Notes: a model not told the origin generated them from the letters alone. Counted from the stretch's first letter, positions 51,453 to 61,454 are shown. The stretch: DNA of 64,000 nt from UBA6663 sp044226485 (GCA_044226485.1 JBGAGY010000012.1:1-64000), one strand, 5' to 3'. A program made the numbers and translations.

Positions 51453-52192
51453 TCGTTCGTCGCTCGATTGCGTCGGCTGCGCTCAGCGCGCTGGTGATGA
51501 CCGGCTGCGCGACGCCCGCGCGCGAGACACCGACGCCGGCGCCGACGCCGGTCGTGCTGCGCGTCGCCGCTGACGAGCTTGGCGAGTCGCTGGCCCGCGA
51601 TCTGGCGGACGGCTATCGCTCGGTTCGCTCGGATGTGGTGGTCGTGGTGGTGACGGCCGGCGCAAGCGATGCCGTGTTCGACGTGGTGGCCGACCGCGGC
51701 GCGTCATCGGCGCCGTTCCGCACGCCGCTGGCTCAGGTTGCGCTGGTGCCCGCCGTGGCGACTGGCTTCGCGGCCCCAGCGTTGAGCGCCGCCCAGCTGG
51801 CAGCGCTGCTCGAGGGCACGGTCGACGACTGGTCTCAGCTTGGCGGTCAGCCCGGCTCGATCGCGGTCGTGTCGCGCGATCCGGGCAGCGTCGGCGCCGC
51901 CATCCTGATGGAACGACTTGGCGTGTCGGCTCTGGCGCCCGAGACCCAACTCGCGCCCGACTGGGCGGCGACACGACTCCTGATCGCGCAGACCTCAGGC
52001 GCGATCGGCATCCTGCCGGCGGCTGAAGTCGACTCGACTGTGAAAGCGGTGCCTCTCGATCGCGCGATCACTGTCGCGCTTGAAGCCGACGCTGCGCAGG
52101 CGCCCACCGGCCCTGCCTACGATTTCCTCGCCTGGGCGCAAAGCCCGGCCGGCCAGGCCGTGATCGACAAACGTCACGAGCCGTTGCCGTAG
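51449..52192 (+). CDS. Substrate-binding-protein-like lipoprotein
   Basis: About 247 residues from a GTG that overlaps the uppP stop (GTGA). The signal ends in lipobox VMTGC, followed by a Thr-Pro linker. The remaining part looks like a type II periplasmic binding fold: VVLRVAADELGESLARDLADGYRS at the N-terminus and a phosphate-binding-like tail GPAYDFLAWAQSPAGQAVI, as in PstS-like or ModA-like proteins. No cognate transporter is nearby. Start and family assignment are only moderately supported. Confidence 0.7.
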   Translation: MIVRRSIASAALSALVMTGCATPARETPTPAPTPVVLRVAADELGESLARDLADGYRSVRSDVVVVVVTAGASDAVFDVVADRGASSAPFRTPLAQVALVPAVATGFAAPALSAAQLAALLEGTVDDWSQLGGQPGSIAVVSRDPGSVGAAILMERLGVSALAPETQLAPDWAATRLLIAQTSGAIGILPAAEVDSTVKAVPLDRAITVALEADAAQAPTGPAYDFLAWAQSPAGQAVIDKRHEPLP

Positions 52193-52615
52193 CGAAGACG
52201 CTCGATCGATCGCAAATAGACAAACGACGAAGGACATGCAAGATAGCCCTTGTCCTTCGTGCGCCATCAAGCCCCTGCCTGTCAACGGCGATGCAGCCTG
52301 GGCCTGTGAAGTCTGCTTGCCACGACGTCACGGTGTCGCCGGCCCTTCGACTGCGCGCGTATTCGACCTGGGTCATGGCACAGGTGTCCGCCGCGCTCCG
52401 CTCAGGGCGGCGACGCTGCTTGGGATTGATCATCGCAGCGGCCTTCATATCAAAGAGCGTCATCGCTTGAGCGGAGCGTGGGAGGTGCGCGCGATTCCGT
52501 CGGCGCGACCGCTCAGCGCGCCGTCGAAGGGTCGGTGACGCGGGTCGCTTACGGCCTCAACGTCGTCAGGTGCGAATAGGTCGCTTGTTGATCAGCCAGC
52601 GTCAGCCGACCGCTG
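52193..52615. other. 420-bp gene-free region with two inverted repeats
   Basis: A 10-bp-arm GACGAA-family hairpin lies at 52227-52260 (ACGAAGGACA and its complement). A second pair, 52339-52358 with 52516-52535, matches at 18 of 20 positions around CCTTCGAC. No convincing coding frame is seen on either strand. Confidence 0.6.
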
Positions 52616-53242
52616 TCATCGTTCGGCAAGGAACGGATTCAGTCGTCTCTCGCGCCCGATCGTGGTGGCTGAGCCGTGTCCGGGGTACACGGCCGTGTCG
52701 TCGGGTAACTGCATCAGCACGTCGTGGATGCTGCGCATGAGGGTCGCATAATCGCCGCCCTGCAGGTCCGTGCGGCCGATGCTGTCTTCGAACAACACGT
52801 CGCCGCTGAAGACGGCCTTGCCGGCCTGCTCATAGAACGCGACATGGCCCTGTGTGTGGCCGGGCACGAACAACACGGCAAAGGACAGGCCGCCCACGGT
52901 GACTTCGGTGAGCGACTCGAGCGCTATCTCAGGATCCGGCCCGATCTCGAACGCCAGCCCATACTTGCGTCCGCCTCCGCCCGAGCGATAGAGCTCGAGG
53001 TCCAGCGCGTGCAGGGCCACTGGCGCTCCGGTCGCGGCGTGCAACTCCGCCACCGCGCCGATATGATCGAAGTGCGCGTGGGTCAGCAGGATGTGCGTGG
53101 CGCGCCAGCCCCTGGCTTCGAGCGCATCGAGCACCTGGTCGGCGTCGCCGCCGGGGTCGATCACGGCAGCGTTGCCCGCCGCATCCGCGACGAAGTAGCA
53201 GTTCGTGCCGATCGGTCCGAGCGGCAGGGTAAGGATCTCCAT
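52616..53242 (-). CDS. MBL-fold metallohydrolase (glyoxalase II-like)
   Basis: A 208-residue metallo-beta-lactamase-fold hydrolase of the YcbL/glyoxalase II-like group. The metal motif THAHFDH is at about residues 55-61, followed by VPGHTQGHVAFY, FSGDVLFEDSIGRTDL and PGHGSATT, supplying further His and Asp ligands. These proteins hydrolyse S-lactoylglutathione-like or other thioesters. ATG 53242 is chosen because AAAGG lies six bases upstream and the family start MEILTLPLGPIGTNCYF follows. Confidence 0.9.
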   Translation of the reverse strand: MEILTLPLGPIGTNCYFVADAAGNAAVIDPGGDADQVLDALEARGWRATHILLTHAHFDHIGAVAELHAATGAPVALHALDLELYRSGGGGRKYGLAFEIGPDPEIALESLTEVTVGGLSFAVLFVPGHTQGHVAFYEQAGKAVFSGDVLFEDSIGRTDLQGGDYATLMRSIHDVLMQLPDDTAVYPGHGSATTIGRERRLNPFLAER

Positions 53243-53325
53243 GGATGCCTTTCGGTGTGGGTGACCGAAAGATATCACACGAGGCCGGTCGACAGAGGCA
53301 TCCGCGCACTGACTTCGCCCGGTCG

Positions 53326-54540
53326 TCACCCCAGCACTTCGTCGAGCCAATCGAACGCCACCTGCTGGCTGAGCGCAAAGTTGCCAACCTGACAATGCGC
53401 GCCCGCGCCGTCTTCGACAGTGAAGGTGTGCTCATCGCAGCGGACGGCCCCGAGGCTCTCTTTGAAAAAACGGATCTGCCTCGGGACTTCTCCGGTGCTG
53501 CCTTCGGCATTGCCCCACAGGCACAGCGTCGGATATGTGATCCGTCCGAGTTGCTCCCGGTCGAGGACGAAGGTCGAAGCCAGTTTGACGAAGTCTGAGA
53601 GCCTGTCGACGCCGGCCTGCCAGCAGATCTTTTCGAGCGTGATCGCCAGGGCGGGGCTCTGACGCGATGCCAGTGCCACCGCCGCGTCGGCTGCGAAGGC
53701 GGGGAGGCTGCGCAGGAAGGCCGGCATCTCGGCCGTGACGAGCCGGCCGAGGTCGACGATCGGCGTGTTGGCGATGCACGCCGCCAGCCGGCGCTCGTAT
53801 GCCACGGCGCGGCTGACGAAATAGCCGCCGCCGCTCAAGCCGTGAATGGCGACGCGCTGCGGATCGACTTCCGCCTGGCTCAAAACAAAATCAAGCACGG
53901 CTCCGATCGGCTTCTCAGCGTCGGCGCGCAGGGCCAGGCCTGAAAAGGACGTGCCGCCCTGACCGGGCAGATCCACCAGGAGCACGTTGTATCCACGGCG
54001 CACGCCGGCCGCCCCAGCCCAGAAGTACAGATCCTCTCGGAAGCTCTCGCCGCCGCCGATCATGATCAGAGTCGGTCTTCGACTGGTGCCGGTGGGTCGC
54101 AGCCAGTAGCCTGGAAGGTCTGCGGCCTCGAACGGGATGGACACGGGAGACAGCGGGAAGTCGGAGCGCTCGGCAGCGGCCTGGAAGCAACGCTCGAAAT
54201 CCCGGCACGTCTCGCGAAAAACCGGATCCCGGGGCCTCAGATAGAACGTTGCCGTTCGGTAGGCCGTGAAGGCGCGAAAATACGCTTCGCGTGCGCTGGC
54301 TCGCGAACCCGCCGCGCGGCGTTCGGTGCGCCGAGCGAGCTCGAGCCAGGCGCTCACCCACGAGCCCGGATCGCCTTCATCGATCAGCGACGCGACGGCC
54401 AGCAGCTCGCCGGGTTCACCGCCGCGCTCCGACACGTAGCTGAGCGCCCACAGCAGATAGAAATCCATATCCGCGTTGTGTTGATAGTGAACGGGCGTCG
54501 AATGGCGCCGTCCGATGGATTTTTGAAGTTTGTTGGTCAT
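53326..54540 (-). CDS. Alpha/beta hydrolase (FrsA/DHPON-hydrolase-like)
   Basis: A 404-residue serine hydrolase with an extra N-terminal helical domain (about 1-120) like FrsA or 2,6-dihydropseudooxynicotine hydrolase. The nucleophile Ser is in IHGLSGGGYFV, the oxyanion region in MIGGGESFRED, and the His in VEDGAGAHCQVGNF near the C-terminus. GGAGGAG lies three bases before the chosen ATG. It is divergent from a TetR regulator with two overlapping palindromes in between, so regulation by that TetR is likely. The substrate is unknown, probably a C-C or ester bond in a small molecule. Confidence 0.86.
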   Translation of the reverse strand: MTNKLQKSIGRRHSTPVHYQHNADMDFYLLWALSYVSERGGEPGELLAVASLIDEGDPGSWVSAWLELARRTERRAAGSRASAREAYFRAFTAYRTATFYLRPRDPVFRETCRDFERCFQAAAERSDFPLSPVSIPFEAADLPGYWLRPTGTSRRPTLIMIGGGESFREDLYFWAGAAGVRRGYNVLLVDLPGQGGTSFSGLALRADAEKPIGAVLDFVLSQAEVDPQRVAIHGLSGGGYFVSRAVAYERRLAACIANTPIVDLGRLVTAEMPAFLRSLPAFAADAAVALASRQSPALAITLEKICWQAGVDRLSDFVKLASTFVLDREQLGRITYPTLCLWGNAEGSTGEVPRQIRFFKESLGAVRCDEHTFTVEDGAGAHCQVGNFALSQQVAFDWLDEVLG

Positions 54541-54564
54541 GGCTCCTCCACCGATCTTGATGAC

Positions 54565-54598
54565 TGTACGATTGCAATCATTCGTACAATAATGATTG
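54565..54598. promoter_or_regulatory. Double TetR operator candidate
   Basis: Two 24-bp palindromes overlap with a 10-bp offset: TGTACGA-N10-TCGTACA (54565-54588) and CAATCAT-N10-ATGATTG (54575-54598). Each has perfect 7-bp arms. They lie between the divergent hydrolase and TetR genes, and a TTGACA at 54596-54601 could be the tetR -35. One helical turn of offset would allow two dimers to bind side by side. Confidence 0.7.
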
Positions 54599-54663
54599 AC
54601 AGAGGCCAATCGTGTAACACACGCAAAAGCGTTCGTGCGTCAGTATTGGACGGGGGTCCAGTT

Positions 54664-55299
54664 ATGGCGGAGATGACCATCAACCGCTTCGAGCGTCGCA
54701 AGGCCCGCACTCGCGCGGCCTTGCAGCAGGCCTGCGTCGCTGTGGTGCTCGACAGGGGATATGCGGCGACCACGATCGACGACATCGTTGAGCGTGCCGA
54801 CGTGGGGCGCGGCACGTTCTATCTTCACTTCGCAAGCAAGGAGGAGGTCATGTGGTCCGTCATCCGCGACCACATCGACTCGTTGCATATCGAACTGAAC
54901 CAGATGTACGACAGGGCGCGCACTGTCGATCTGCCGTTCTACAGCTACCTCGAGATGTTCGCCCACATCCGGCGCCACTGGGATCTATACGCTGTGTTGC
55001 TTTCGACGGGCGGCGAGCATCTTCTGACGGAGCGCCTCCCGGGCCACGTGGCGGTCGAAGTCGTCAACGAGATCCGTGATGGCGGCTACCCGGAATTCAA
55101 AGGCGTCCCGGCCGAGGTCTCTGCCCAGTTCGTCACCGGGGCGTTCGCGCGGTTGATGTCTTGGTGGTTTGCGCAGCAAACCCCGCCCGAGCCCGTTGAC
55201 ATGGCGGCGATGTTCTTCGCCCTTGTGCACCACCGGCAGGTGCCGGCCGGCCGGCGGGCGGCAGCGGCCCAGACGGTCAGGGCGGTCTGCCGGTCGTAG
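54664..55299 (+). CDS. TetR/AcrR family transcriptional regulator
   Basis: About 211 residues. The N-terminal HTH (about 10-60) contains ALQQACVAVVLDRGYAATTIDDIVERADVGRGTFYLHFASKEEVM, typical of TetR. The C-terminal ligand-binding domain (about 80-200) resembles the TetR_C group with an aromatic-rich pocket (SYLEMFAHIRRHWDLY). It probably represses the divergent hydrolase and itself through the palindromes at 54565-54598. Start 54664 follows a CGGGGG tract by a few bases; longer upstream starts lack support. Confidence 0.88.
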   Translation: MAEMTINRFERRKARTRAALQQACVAVVLDRGYAATTIDDIVERADVGRGTFYLHFASKEEVMWSVIRDHIDSLHIELNQMYDRARTVDLPFYSYLEMFAHIRRHWDLYAVLLSTGGEHLLTERLPGHVAVEVVNEIRDGGYPEFKGVPAEVSAQFVTGAFARLMSWWFAQQTPPEPVDMAAMFFALVHHRQVPAGRRAAAAQTVRAVCRS

Positions 55300-55478
55300 C
55301 CTGGGCTAGAAAAGACGCGCCAATATCCGAAAGGCGATGGCGCGAAAGCCCGGTTTCCCTCGGAAATGGGCGTGCATCTTCGAGGGGCAAGGTTAGAATT
55401 CAGCCGTGTGGGAGCCTCCAACCCCCGAACGGCGTCTTTCTCGTACAATTTGATGGACCCAACCTGCAGGAAACGATC

Positions 55479-58400
55479 ATGACCATTTCTCACCGCACCA
55501 TGCGGTCGCGTGTGTCCCTGGCGATGTCCGTCCTCGTGGCCGCCTCGCTGGCCTGTTCGTGGTTCTCGCCGGCGCCGACGATGACGCCGCAGCCCACCAA
55601 TACCCCAGCGCCGTCGCCCACCCCGCTGCCGGCCGTCCCGCCGGCCGTCATCGACAGGCTGCCGGAGCCCGGCGCCGAGCAGGCACCCGCCGCGCCGGTC
55701 GTCGTCTACTTCGACGCCCCGATGGACCGCTCGAGCGCCGAAGGCGCCTTCAAGCTCGTTTCCGACGACGGCAAGGCCGTCAAGGGCAGCTTCGCCTGGA
55801 GCGACAACGACTCGACCCTGACCTTCACGCCCGCCGAGCCACTGGCTCACAGCCAGCACTATCAGGCGCAGGTCACCGCTGGCGTCCGCAACCGCGCCGG
55901 CCTCGAACTCACCAGCGACTTCGGCTTTGACTTCCAGACGCTTCCGGACCTCGCCGTCGTGCAGGTCTACCCGGCCCCCGAGTCCGCCGAAGCCGCCGCT
56001 GACAGCGTCATCTCGGTGGCCTTCAACCGCCCGATCGTGCCGCTCACCGCTGTCGCCGATCAGGCCGATCTCATCAACCCGCTGACGTTCTCGCCCAAGG
56101 TGCCGGGCACCGGCGAGTGGGTCACCACAAGCCTCTACCGCTTCCGCCCCGCGCGCCCGCTGACCGGCGGGCAGACGTACACGGCCAGCATCGCCGCCGG
56201 CCTCGAAGACACGGTCAGCACCGTGCTCGCCTCCGACTACACCTGGTCGTTCACGATCGCGTTGCCGTCGATCGTCAGCACCACACCCGCTTTCGACGCC
56301 TTTGATGTGCCGCTGGGGACGGCGATCACGACCACGTTCAACCAGCCGATGGATCACGCCAGCACCGAAGCCGCTTTCGCGCTCTCGGGCCCGAACGGCC
56401 TGGTGCCGGGCTCGCTGAAGTGGTCCGATGATTCGCGCAGCCTCGGCTTCACGCCCGACGCTCGACTCGACTTCGGCACGACCTATCAGATCACGTTCGC
56501 AGACGGCGCTCGCGCGGCCGGTTCAGATGGCCCGGCCATGGAGGCGACGTCCTCGTCGTTCACGACAGTGCTTCCCGCCGGGCTCGACTCGGTCGACCCC
56601 GCCGACGGCGCCATCGACGTCGACCCGTACGGCTCGGTCGTGCTGTATTTCAACTCGCCGATGGACGTGGCGACGCTCGATCGCAACGTGTCGATCGAGC
56701 CGAAGGCCACGCTGGCTTACACCTATTGGAACGAGATCGATCTGACGTACGCGATGTCGTTCAACCTGATTCCCGGCACGACCTACACGCTCTCGCTCGA
56801 GCCCGGCATGCTCGACCCCTACGGCCAACCGGCTTTCACCGACAACCGGACGCTCACGTTCACGGTCGGCGATTACCCGTCGCAGGCCCAACTCGGTGCG
56901 AGCAGCCTGGCCGGCTACTATCGCGGAAACGGCCCGACGGCCGCCACCCTGACGACGCGCAACGTCGATAGCGTCAGCTTCAACCTTGCAGCGGTCGACG
57001 CCGCGACCTTCCTGGTGTTCGCCAACGGCGTTGGTTCGACGACCACACCGCTGTCGATCGATCGCAGCTGGACGGTGAGGCCCGAGGGCGCGCGCAACGA
57101 GCGCATCGTCACGTCGGTGCCGCTGGCCGAGCAGGGCACGCTCGCGCCCGGCTTGTACGTGCTGCAGGCTTACCCGAGTGGCCTGAGCGAAATGGACCAG
57201 GCCGTCATCGTCTCGAACATTCAATTGACGATGAAGGCCGGCCTGCATTCGGGCATGGCCTGGGCCATCGACATCCGAACCGGCGAGCCTGTGGCCAACC
57301 TGCCGCTGACTCTCTGGCGCGTCGATGGCAGCCGCCTTGCCTCGGCGACCACAGGCGCCGATGGCACAGCGTCCTTCACCTGGGATGAAGTGGTCCCCAC
57401 GTATAGCGAACTCGTGGCGATCTCGGACGACCCGCAGCGCATGGCCGCCGCCTCGTCGGGCTGGAGCACCGGCCTCGAGCCCTGGGCGTTCAACGTCGAG
57501 CAGCGCTATGAAGAAACGCCGCTCGTGACCTACATCACCACCGACCGGCCGCTCTATCGCCCCAATGACACGGCCGAGATCAAGGGCATCGTGCGCACGC
57601 GCAACGACGCGCGTTACACGGTGCCCGACCTCGGCTCCGTCTTCGTTAACGTGTACGGGCCCATGGGTGAAGTCGTCGTGTCAGACACTGTGAAGCTGTC
57701 TGACTACGGCACTTTCGCGCTCTCGGCGCCGATCGCCGATGGCGCCGACCTCGGCATGTACAACATCGTTGTGCGCCGGGTTGGCTCGACGGAGAACGAC
57801 CCCGCGATCGGCACCGCCTACTTCATCGTCGCCGAGTATCGCAAGCCGGAGTTCAACGTCACAGTGACGCCGGGCGCCGCCGACGTCGTCGTCAACGACA
57901 CTGTCACGGCCACGATCGACGCGCGCTTCTTCTTCGACCTGCCCGTCACCGGCGCGAAAGTGGTCTGGCAGGTCTACGCCACGCCGACCTTCATCGGACG
58001 CGACGTTTCCGGCAACTATAGCTTCACGGATCCGGATTACAGCCTCGAGCAGCAGACCTCGACCGGCCTCGGCCTGATCGCGCAGGGCAGCGCCACGACG
58101 GACGCCCAGGGCCGCGCGAGCCTCAGCTTCACGGCGCCGCCGGCCGACCCCGGGCGCACCGTGAACTACGACATCCAGGCCACCGTCACCGACCCGGCCG
58201 GCGATGTGCAGGTGACCGGCCACGCAGGCGTGACCGCTCATCCCAGCCAGCTTTCGGTCGGTGTCTCGGCCTCGAGCTACATCGTCTCGGCCAATCAGGC
58301 CGTGTCGTTCAACGTGCTCAGCCTCGACAACGCCGGAGCGATCGTGCCCAACCAGGTCGTGCAGGCCAGCCTCGAGCGCGTCGACTGGAACTGCGTGCAG

Positions 58401-61400
58401 AACGTCGACCCGATCTCGCGGCAGAACAACTGGACCTGCGACGAGACCCGCACGCCCTCGGGCTCGCAACGCCTGACGACCGACGCGCAGGGCCGCGCGA
58501 CAGGCTCGCTTACGCCCGATCAGGCCGGCAGCTACCGGTTGATCGCCTCGGTCACCGACGCCGCCGGGCGCGAGGCCCGTGCCGTCGCCTATGTCTACGC
58601 GATCGGCGAAGGCGACATTGCCTGGCGCCAGGATCCGAAGGCGCGGCTCGAGCTCACCACCGACAAGCGCACCTACAGCCCCGGCGAAACCGCCGAGGTG
58701 TTGATCCCGTCGCCGTTGGGCGCCGGCGCCGTGGCCTTGATCTCAATCGAGCGTGACGGTGTGCTGCGCCACGATGTGATCACACTCGATGGCGCCGCGA
58801 CGACGTATCGATTGCCGCTCACCGCCGACGACGCTCCGGGCGTCTACGTATCGGCCGTCGTCGTGCGACCGGGTGAACGTCCCGACTACCGCGTTGGCCT
58901 GACGCGCATCCTTGTGGATCCCAGACAGCAATTGCTGACCGTCACGGCCACGCCGGATCGTGACAACGCCAGGCCCGGCGAAATCGTGCGCTACACCATC
59001 GACGTGCGCGATGCCTCCGGCGCGCCCGTGACGGCCGAGGTTGAGGTCAGTCTGGCCGACCTCGCGGCGCTGAAACTCGGCGACCCGAACAGCGAGCCGA
59101 TCGATCAGGCCTTCTACGGCCCGCCGCCGCTCGGCGTGCGCACAGGCCTCAGCCTGAACGTCTCCGGCGACATCATCCCCGACGACGTGTGGGCCCTCGG
59201 CCGGGGCGGCGGCGGCGGTGGCGGCGAAGGCGTTGCCGACCTGGCGACGCCGCGCAGCCGGTTCAAGGACACGGCCTACTGGAGCGCGCAGGGCGTCACC
59301 GATGAGAACGGCACGCTCACCTTTGAAGTGACGCTGCCCGACAACCTGACGACCTGGCGCCTGACGGCCCGCGCCGTCACGACCGACACGCGGGTCGGCG
59401 CGACGCAGCAGGATCTCGTGGCCAGCAAGTCGCTGCAGATCCGGCCGATCACGCCGCGCTTCTTCACCGCCGGCGACACCGTGACGCTCAAGGCCGTCGT
59501 CGACAACGGCGGCGCCGACGCCCTCGATGTGAAAGTGCTGCTCACCGCGAAGGGCGTGACGATGAGCGGCGACGCCGAGCAGACCGCCAGTGTGCCCGCG
59601 GGCGGCCGCGTCGAGATCGCCTGGCCGGTGACGGTCGGCGACGGCGACGCCGCAGACCTGACGTTCTCGGTGCAGGGCGGCGGTCTGTTCGACGCCTCGA
59701 AGCCGACGCTCGGGCAGGGCGACGCGCAGTTGATCCCGATCTACCGCTACCTGGCGCCCGAAGTCGTCGCGACGTCTGGGGATCTCGAGGGAGCCGGCAT
59801 CCGTGTCGAAGGCATCGGCGTGCCGCGCCGCTTCGGCGCCGTGGCGGCCGACCTCGACGTGAGCGTGACGCCGTCGCTGATGGCCTCTTTCGCGCCGGCG
59901 CTCAACGCGCTCGAAGACCCCGATCAGCCGGATCATGAGATCGCGGCCGGCTGGGCGACGCGCCTGATCGCCAACGCCGCCGTGCTGCGCGCCCTGCGCG
60001 CGGCCGACACGCAAGCCGATCTGCAGTCGGTGCTTCTTGGCCGCATCCAGCGCGCGGTGCGCGCGCTCAGCAGCCTGCAGGGCGGAGACGGCGGCTGGGG
60101 CTATTGGGTCGATGGGCCGTCGGACGAGCGGCTCACGGACCTGATCGTGATCGCGTTGACGACCGATCAGCAGCTCGAAGGCGAAGCCGTGCAGGGTCAG
60201 ATCGAGTATGTCCTGCAGCGCGCGGTCGAGTATCTCCGCGGCCTGGCCTACAACACCTATCCCGGCGACGTGCCGGCCGACGAGAACTGGCGCATCGATC
60301 AACTGGCGATGAGCGTGTACGCGTTGACGACTGCCAAGGACGACGCCGGCGTCATCATCGATACGTTGTACGACTCTCGAGATCGACTGAGCGCCGAGGG
60401 CCTCGCGCTGCTGGCGTTGTCGATGCCCGAAGGCGATCCGCGCGCCCGGACGATCATCGACACGCTGACATCGACCGCCGACGTCAGCGCGACGGGCGCG
60501 AGCTGGCCATCGAACGAAGAGTCGTCGTGGTGGTGGGCGGGCAGCCAGACGCGCTCGACGTCGCTGGCGCTCGCGGCGCTGCTGCGTCACGATCCCGAGA
60601 ACCCGCTGGCGCCGAACGTCGTGCGCTGGCTGATGATCGCGCGCCGCGCCGACTCCTGGGAAACGACCGAGGAGACCGCCTGGGCGCTGACTGCGCTCAG
60701 CCGTTGGGCCGAGCACACCGGCGAGCTCAAGGGCGGCTTCGACTACACCGTCCGCCTGAACGACAGCCTGCTGCTCCAGGGCAGTGTGGATCCATCAGTG
60801 GTGGCCGATGTGGCGTCGGCGCACACCGCCGACCTCATCCGAGCGCAGGCCAATCAACTGGCCTTCGAGCGGAGCGCCGGCGACGGCCGTCTGTACTACA
60901 CAGCGTCGCTCAATGTGGTGTTGCCGGCGGGCGAGGCTCCGGCTGTCGACCGCGGTCTGGTCATCAGCCGCAGCTACGCGCTCGACAGCACCGAGTGCGG
61001 CGGCGCCGACCAACCGCTGTGCCCGGCGATCACGTCGGCACATGTCGGCGACACGGTGCGCGTGACCGTGAACGTGTCGACGCCGAACGAGCGGCACTTT
61101 GTGGTGCTCGAGGATCTGTTCCCGGCGGGCGCCGAGCCGATCGACACAAGCCTGGCAACGGCTCCGCACACCGATGAGCCGATCGGTCTGCGCGCCGTCC
61201 AGCCCGACTTCTGGTGGGGCGGCTGGTGGTTCGGCCACCAGAGCGTCCGCGACGACCGCGTGCGTGTCCTCGCCGAGACGCTGCCGGCCGGCTCATACAC
61301 CTACAGCTATCTGCTCTACATGCAAACCGATGGCGTCTTCCAGGTCCGTCCGGCCCAGGCTTACGAGCTCTACGCGCCTGAGGTCTTTGGGCGCAGCGAG

Positions 61401-61427
61401 GGTGGGGTGTTCACGGTAGATCGCTGA
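55479..61427 (+). CDS. Alpha-2-macroglobulin family lipoprotein without thioester cysteine
   Basis: A 1982-residue surface lipoprotein: signal with lipobox SLAC near residue 26, TP-rich linker, then repeated Ig-like Big_5 domains (about 55-480), macroglobulin MG1-like domains (DRPLYRPNDTAEIKG near 690) and the A2M core (VTDENGTLTFEVTLPDNLTTWRLTARAV near 1270). The alpha-alpha toroid follows (GDGGWGYW, ALAALLRHDP). Where A2Ms have a CxEQ thioester, this protein has LEDPDQPDHEIAAGWATRL with no Cys. A Gly-rich loop (RGGGGGGGEGVADL) near 1245 may be a bait region. It probably traps proteases non-covalently or serves another surface role. Confidence 0.9.
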   Translation: MTISHRTMRSRVSLAMSVLVAASLACSWFSPAPTMTPQPTNTPAPSPTPLPAVPPAVIDRLPEPGAEQAPAAPVVVYFDAPMDRSSAEGAFKLVSDDGKAVKGSFAWSDNDSTLTFTPAEPLAHSQHYQAQVTAGVRNRAGLELTSDFGFDFQTLPDLAVVQVYPAPESAEAAADSVISVAFNRPIVPLTAVADQADLINPLTFSPKVPGTGEWVTTSLYRFRPARPLTGGQTYTASIAAGLEDTVSTVLASDYTWSFTIALPSIVSTTPAFDAFDVPLGTAITTTFNQPMDHASTEAAFALSGPNGLVPGSLKWSDDSRSLGFTPDARLDFGTTYQITFADGARAAGSDGPAMEATSSSFTTVLPAGLDSVDPADGAIDVDPYGSVVLYFNSPMDVATLDRNVSIEPKATLAYTYWNEIDLTYAMSFNLIPGTTYTLSLEPGMLDPYGQPAFTDNRTLTFTVGDYPSQAQLGASSLAGYYRGNGPTAATLTTRNVDSVSFNLAAVDAATFLVFANGVGSTTTPLSIDRSWTVRPEGARNERIVTSVPLAEQGTLAPGLYVLQAYPSGLSEMDQAVIVSNIQLTMKAGLHSGMAWAIDIRTGEPVANLPLTLWRVDGSRLASATTGADGTASFTWDEVVPTYSELVAISDDPQRMAAASSGWSTGLEPWAFNVEQRYEETPLVTYITTDRPLYRPNDTAEIKGIVRTRNDARYTVPDLGSVFVNVYGPMGEVVVSDTVKLSDYGTFALSAPIADGADLGMYNIVVRRVGSTENDPAIGTAYFIVAEYRKPEFNVTVTPGAADVVVNDTVTATIDARFFFDLPVTGAKVVWQVYATPTFIGRDVSGNYSFTDPDYSLEQQTSTGLGLIAQGSATTDAQGRASLSFTAPPADPGRTVNYDIQATVTDPAGDVQVTGHAGVTAHPSQLSVGVSASSYIVSANQAVSFNVLSLDNAGAIVPNQVVQASLERVDWNCVQNVDPISRQNNWTCDETRTPSGSQRLTTDAQGRATGSLTPDQAGSYRLIASVTDAAGREARAVAYVYAIGEGDIAWRQDPKARLELTTDKRTYSPGETAEVLIPSPLGAGAVALISIERDGVLRHDVITLDGAATTYRLPLTADDAPGVYVSAVVVRPGERPDYRVGLTRILVDPRQQLLTVTATPDRDNARPGEIVRYTIDVRDASGAPVTAEVEVSLADLAALKLGDPNSEPIDQAFYGPPPLGVRTGLSLNVSGDIIPDDVWALGRGGGGGGGEGVADLATPRSRFKDTAYWSAQGVTDENGTLTFEVTLPDNLTTWRLTARAVTTDTRVGATQQDLVASKSLQIRPITPRFFTAGDTVTLKAVVDNGGADALDVKVLLTAKGVTMSGDAEQTASVPAGGRVEIAWPVTVGDGDAADLTFSVQGGGLFDASKPTLGQGDAQLIPIYRYLAPEVVATSGDLEGAGIRVEGIGVPRRFGAVAADLDVSVTPSLMASFAPALNALEDPDQPDHEIAAGWATRLIANAAVLRALRAADTQADLQSVLLGRIQRAVRALSSLQGGDGGWGYWVDGPSDERLTDLIVIALTTDQQLEGEAVQGQIEYVLQRAVEYLRGLAYNTYPGDVPADENWRIDQLAMSVYALTTAKDDAGVIIDTLYDSRDRLSAEGLALLALSMPEGDPRARTIIDTLTSTADVSATGASWPSNEESSWWWAGSQTRSTSLALAALLRHDPENPLAPNVVRWLMIARRADSWETTEETAWALTALSRWAEHTGELKGGFDYTVRLNDSLLLQGSVDPSVVADVASAHTADLIRAQANQLAFERSAGDGRLYYTASLNVVLPAGEAPAVDRGLVISRSYALDSTECGGADQPLCPAITSAHVGDTVRVTVNVSTPNERHFVVLEDLFPAGAEPIDTSLATAPHTDEPIGLRAVQPDFWWGGWWFGHQSVRDDRVRVLAETLPAGSYTYSYLLYMQTDGVFQVRPAQAYELYAPEVFGRSEGGVFTVDR

Positions 61428-61454
61428 CGGCGCGCCTGCAGCGCCCACGGCGCT

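Noticed and set aside
58743..60716. A 657-codon minus-strand frame antisense to the macroglobulin gene
   Set aside because: Shadow of the real gene; composition rich in Arg, Asp and His with no recognisable domain.
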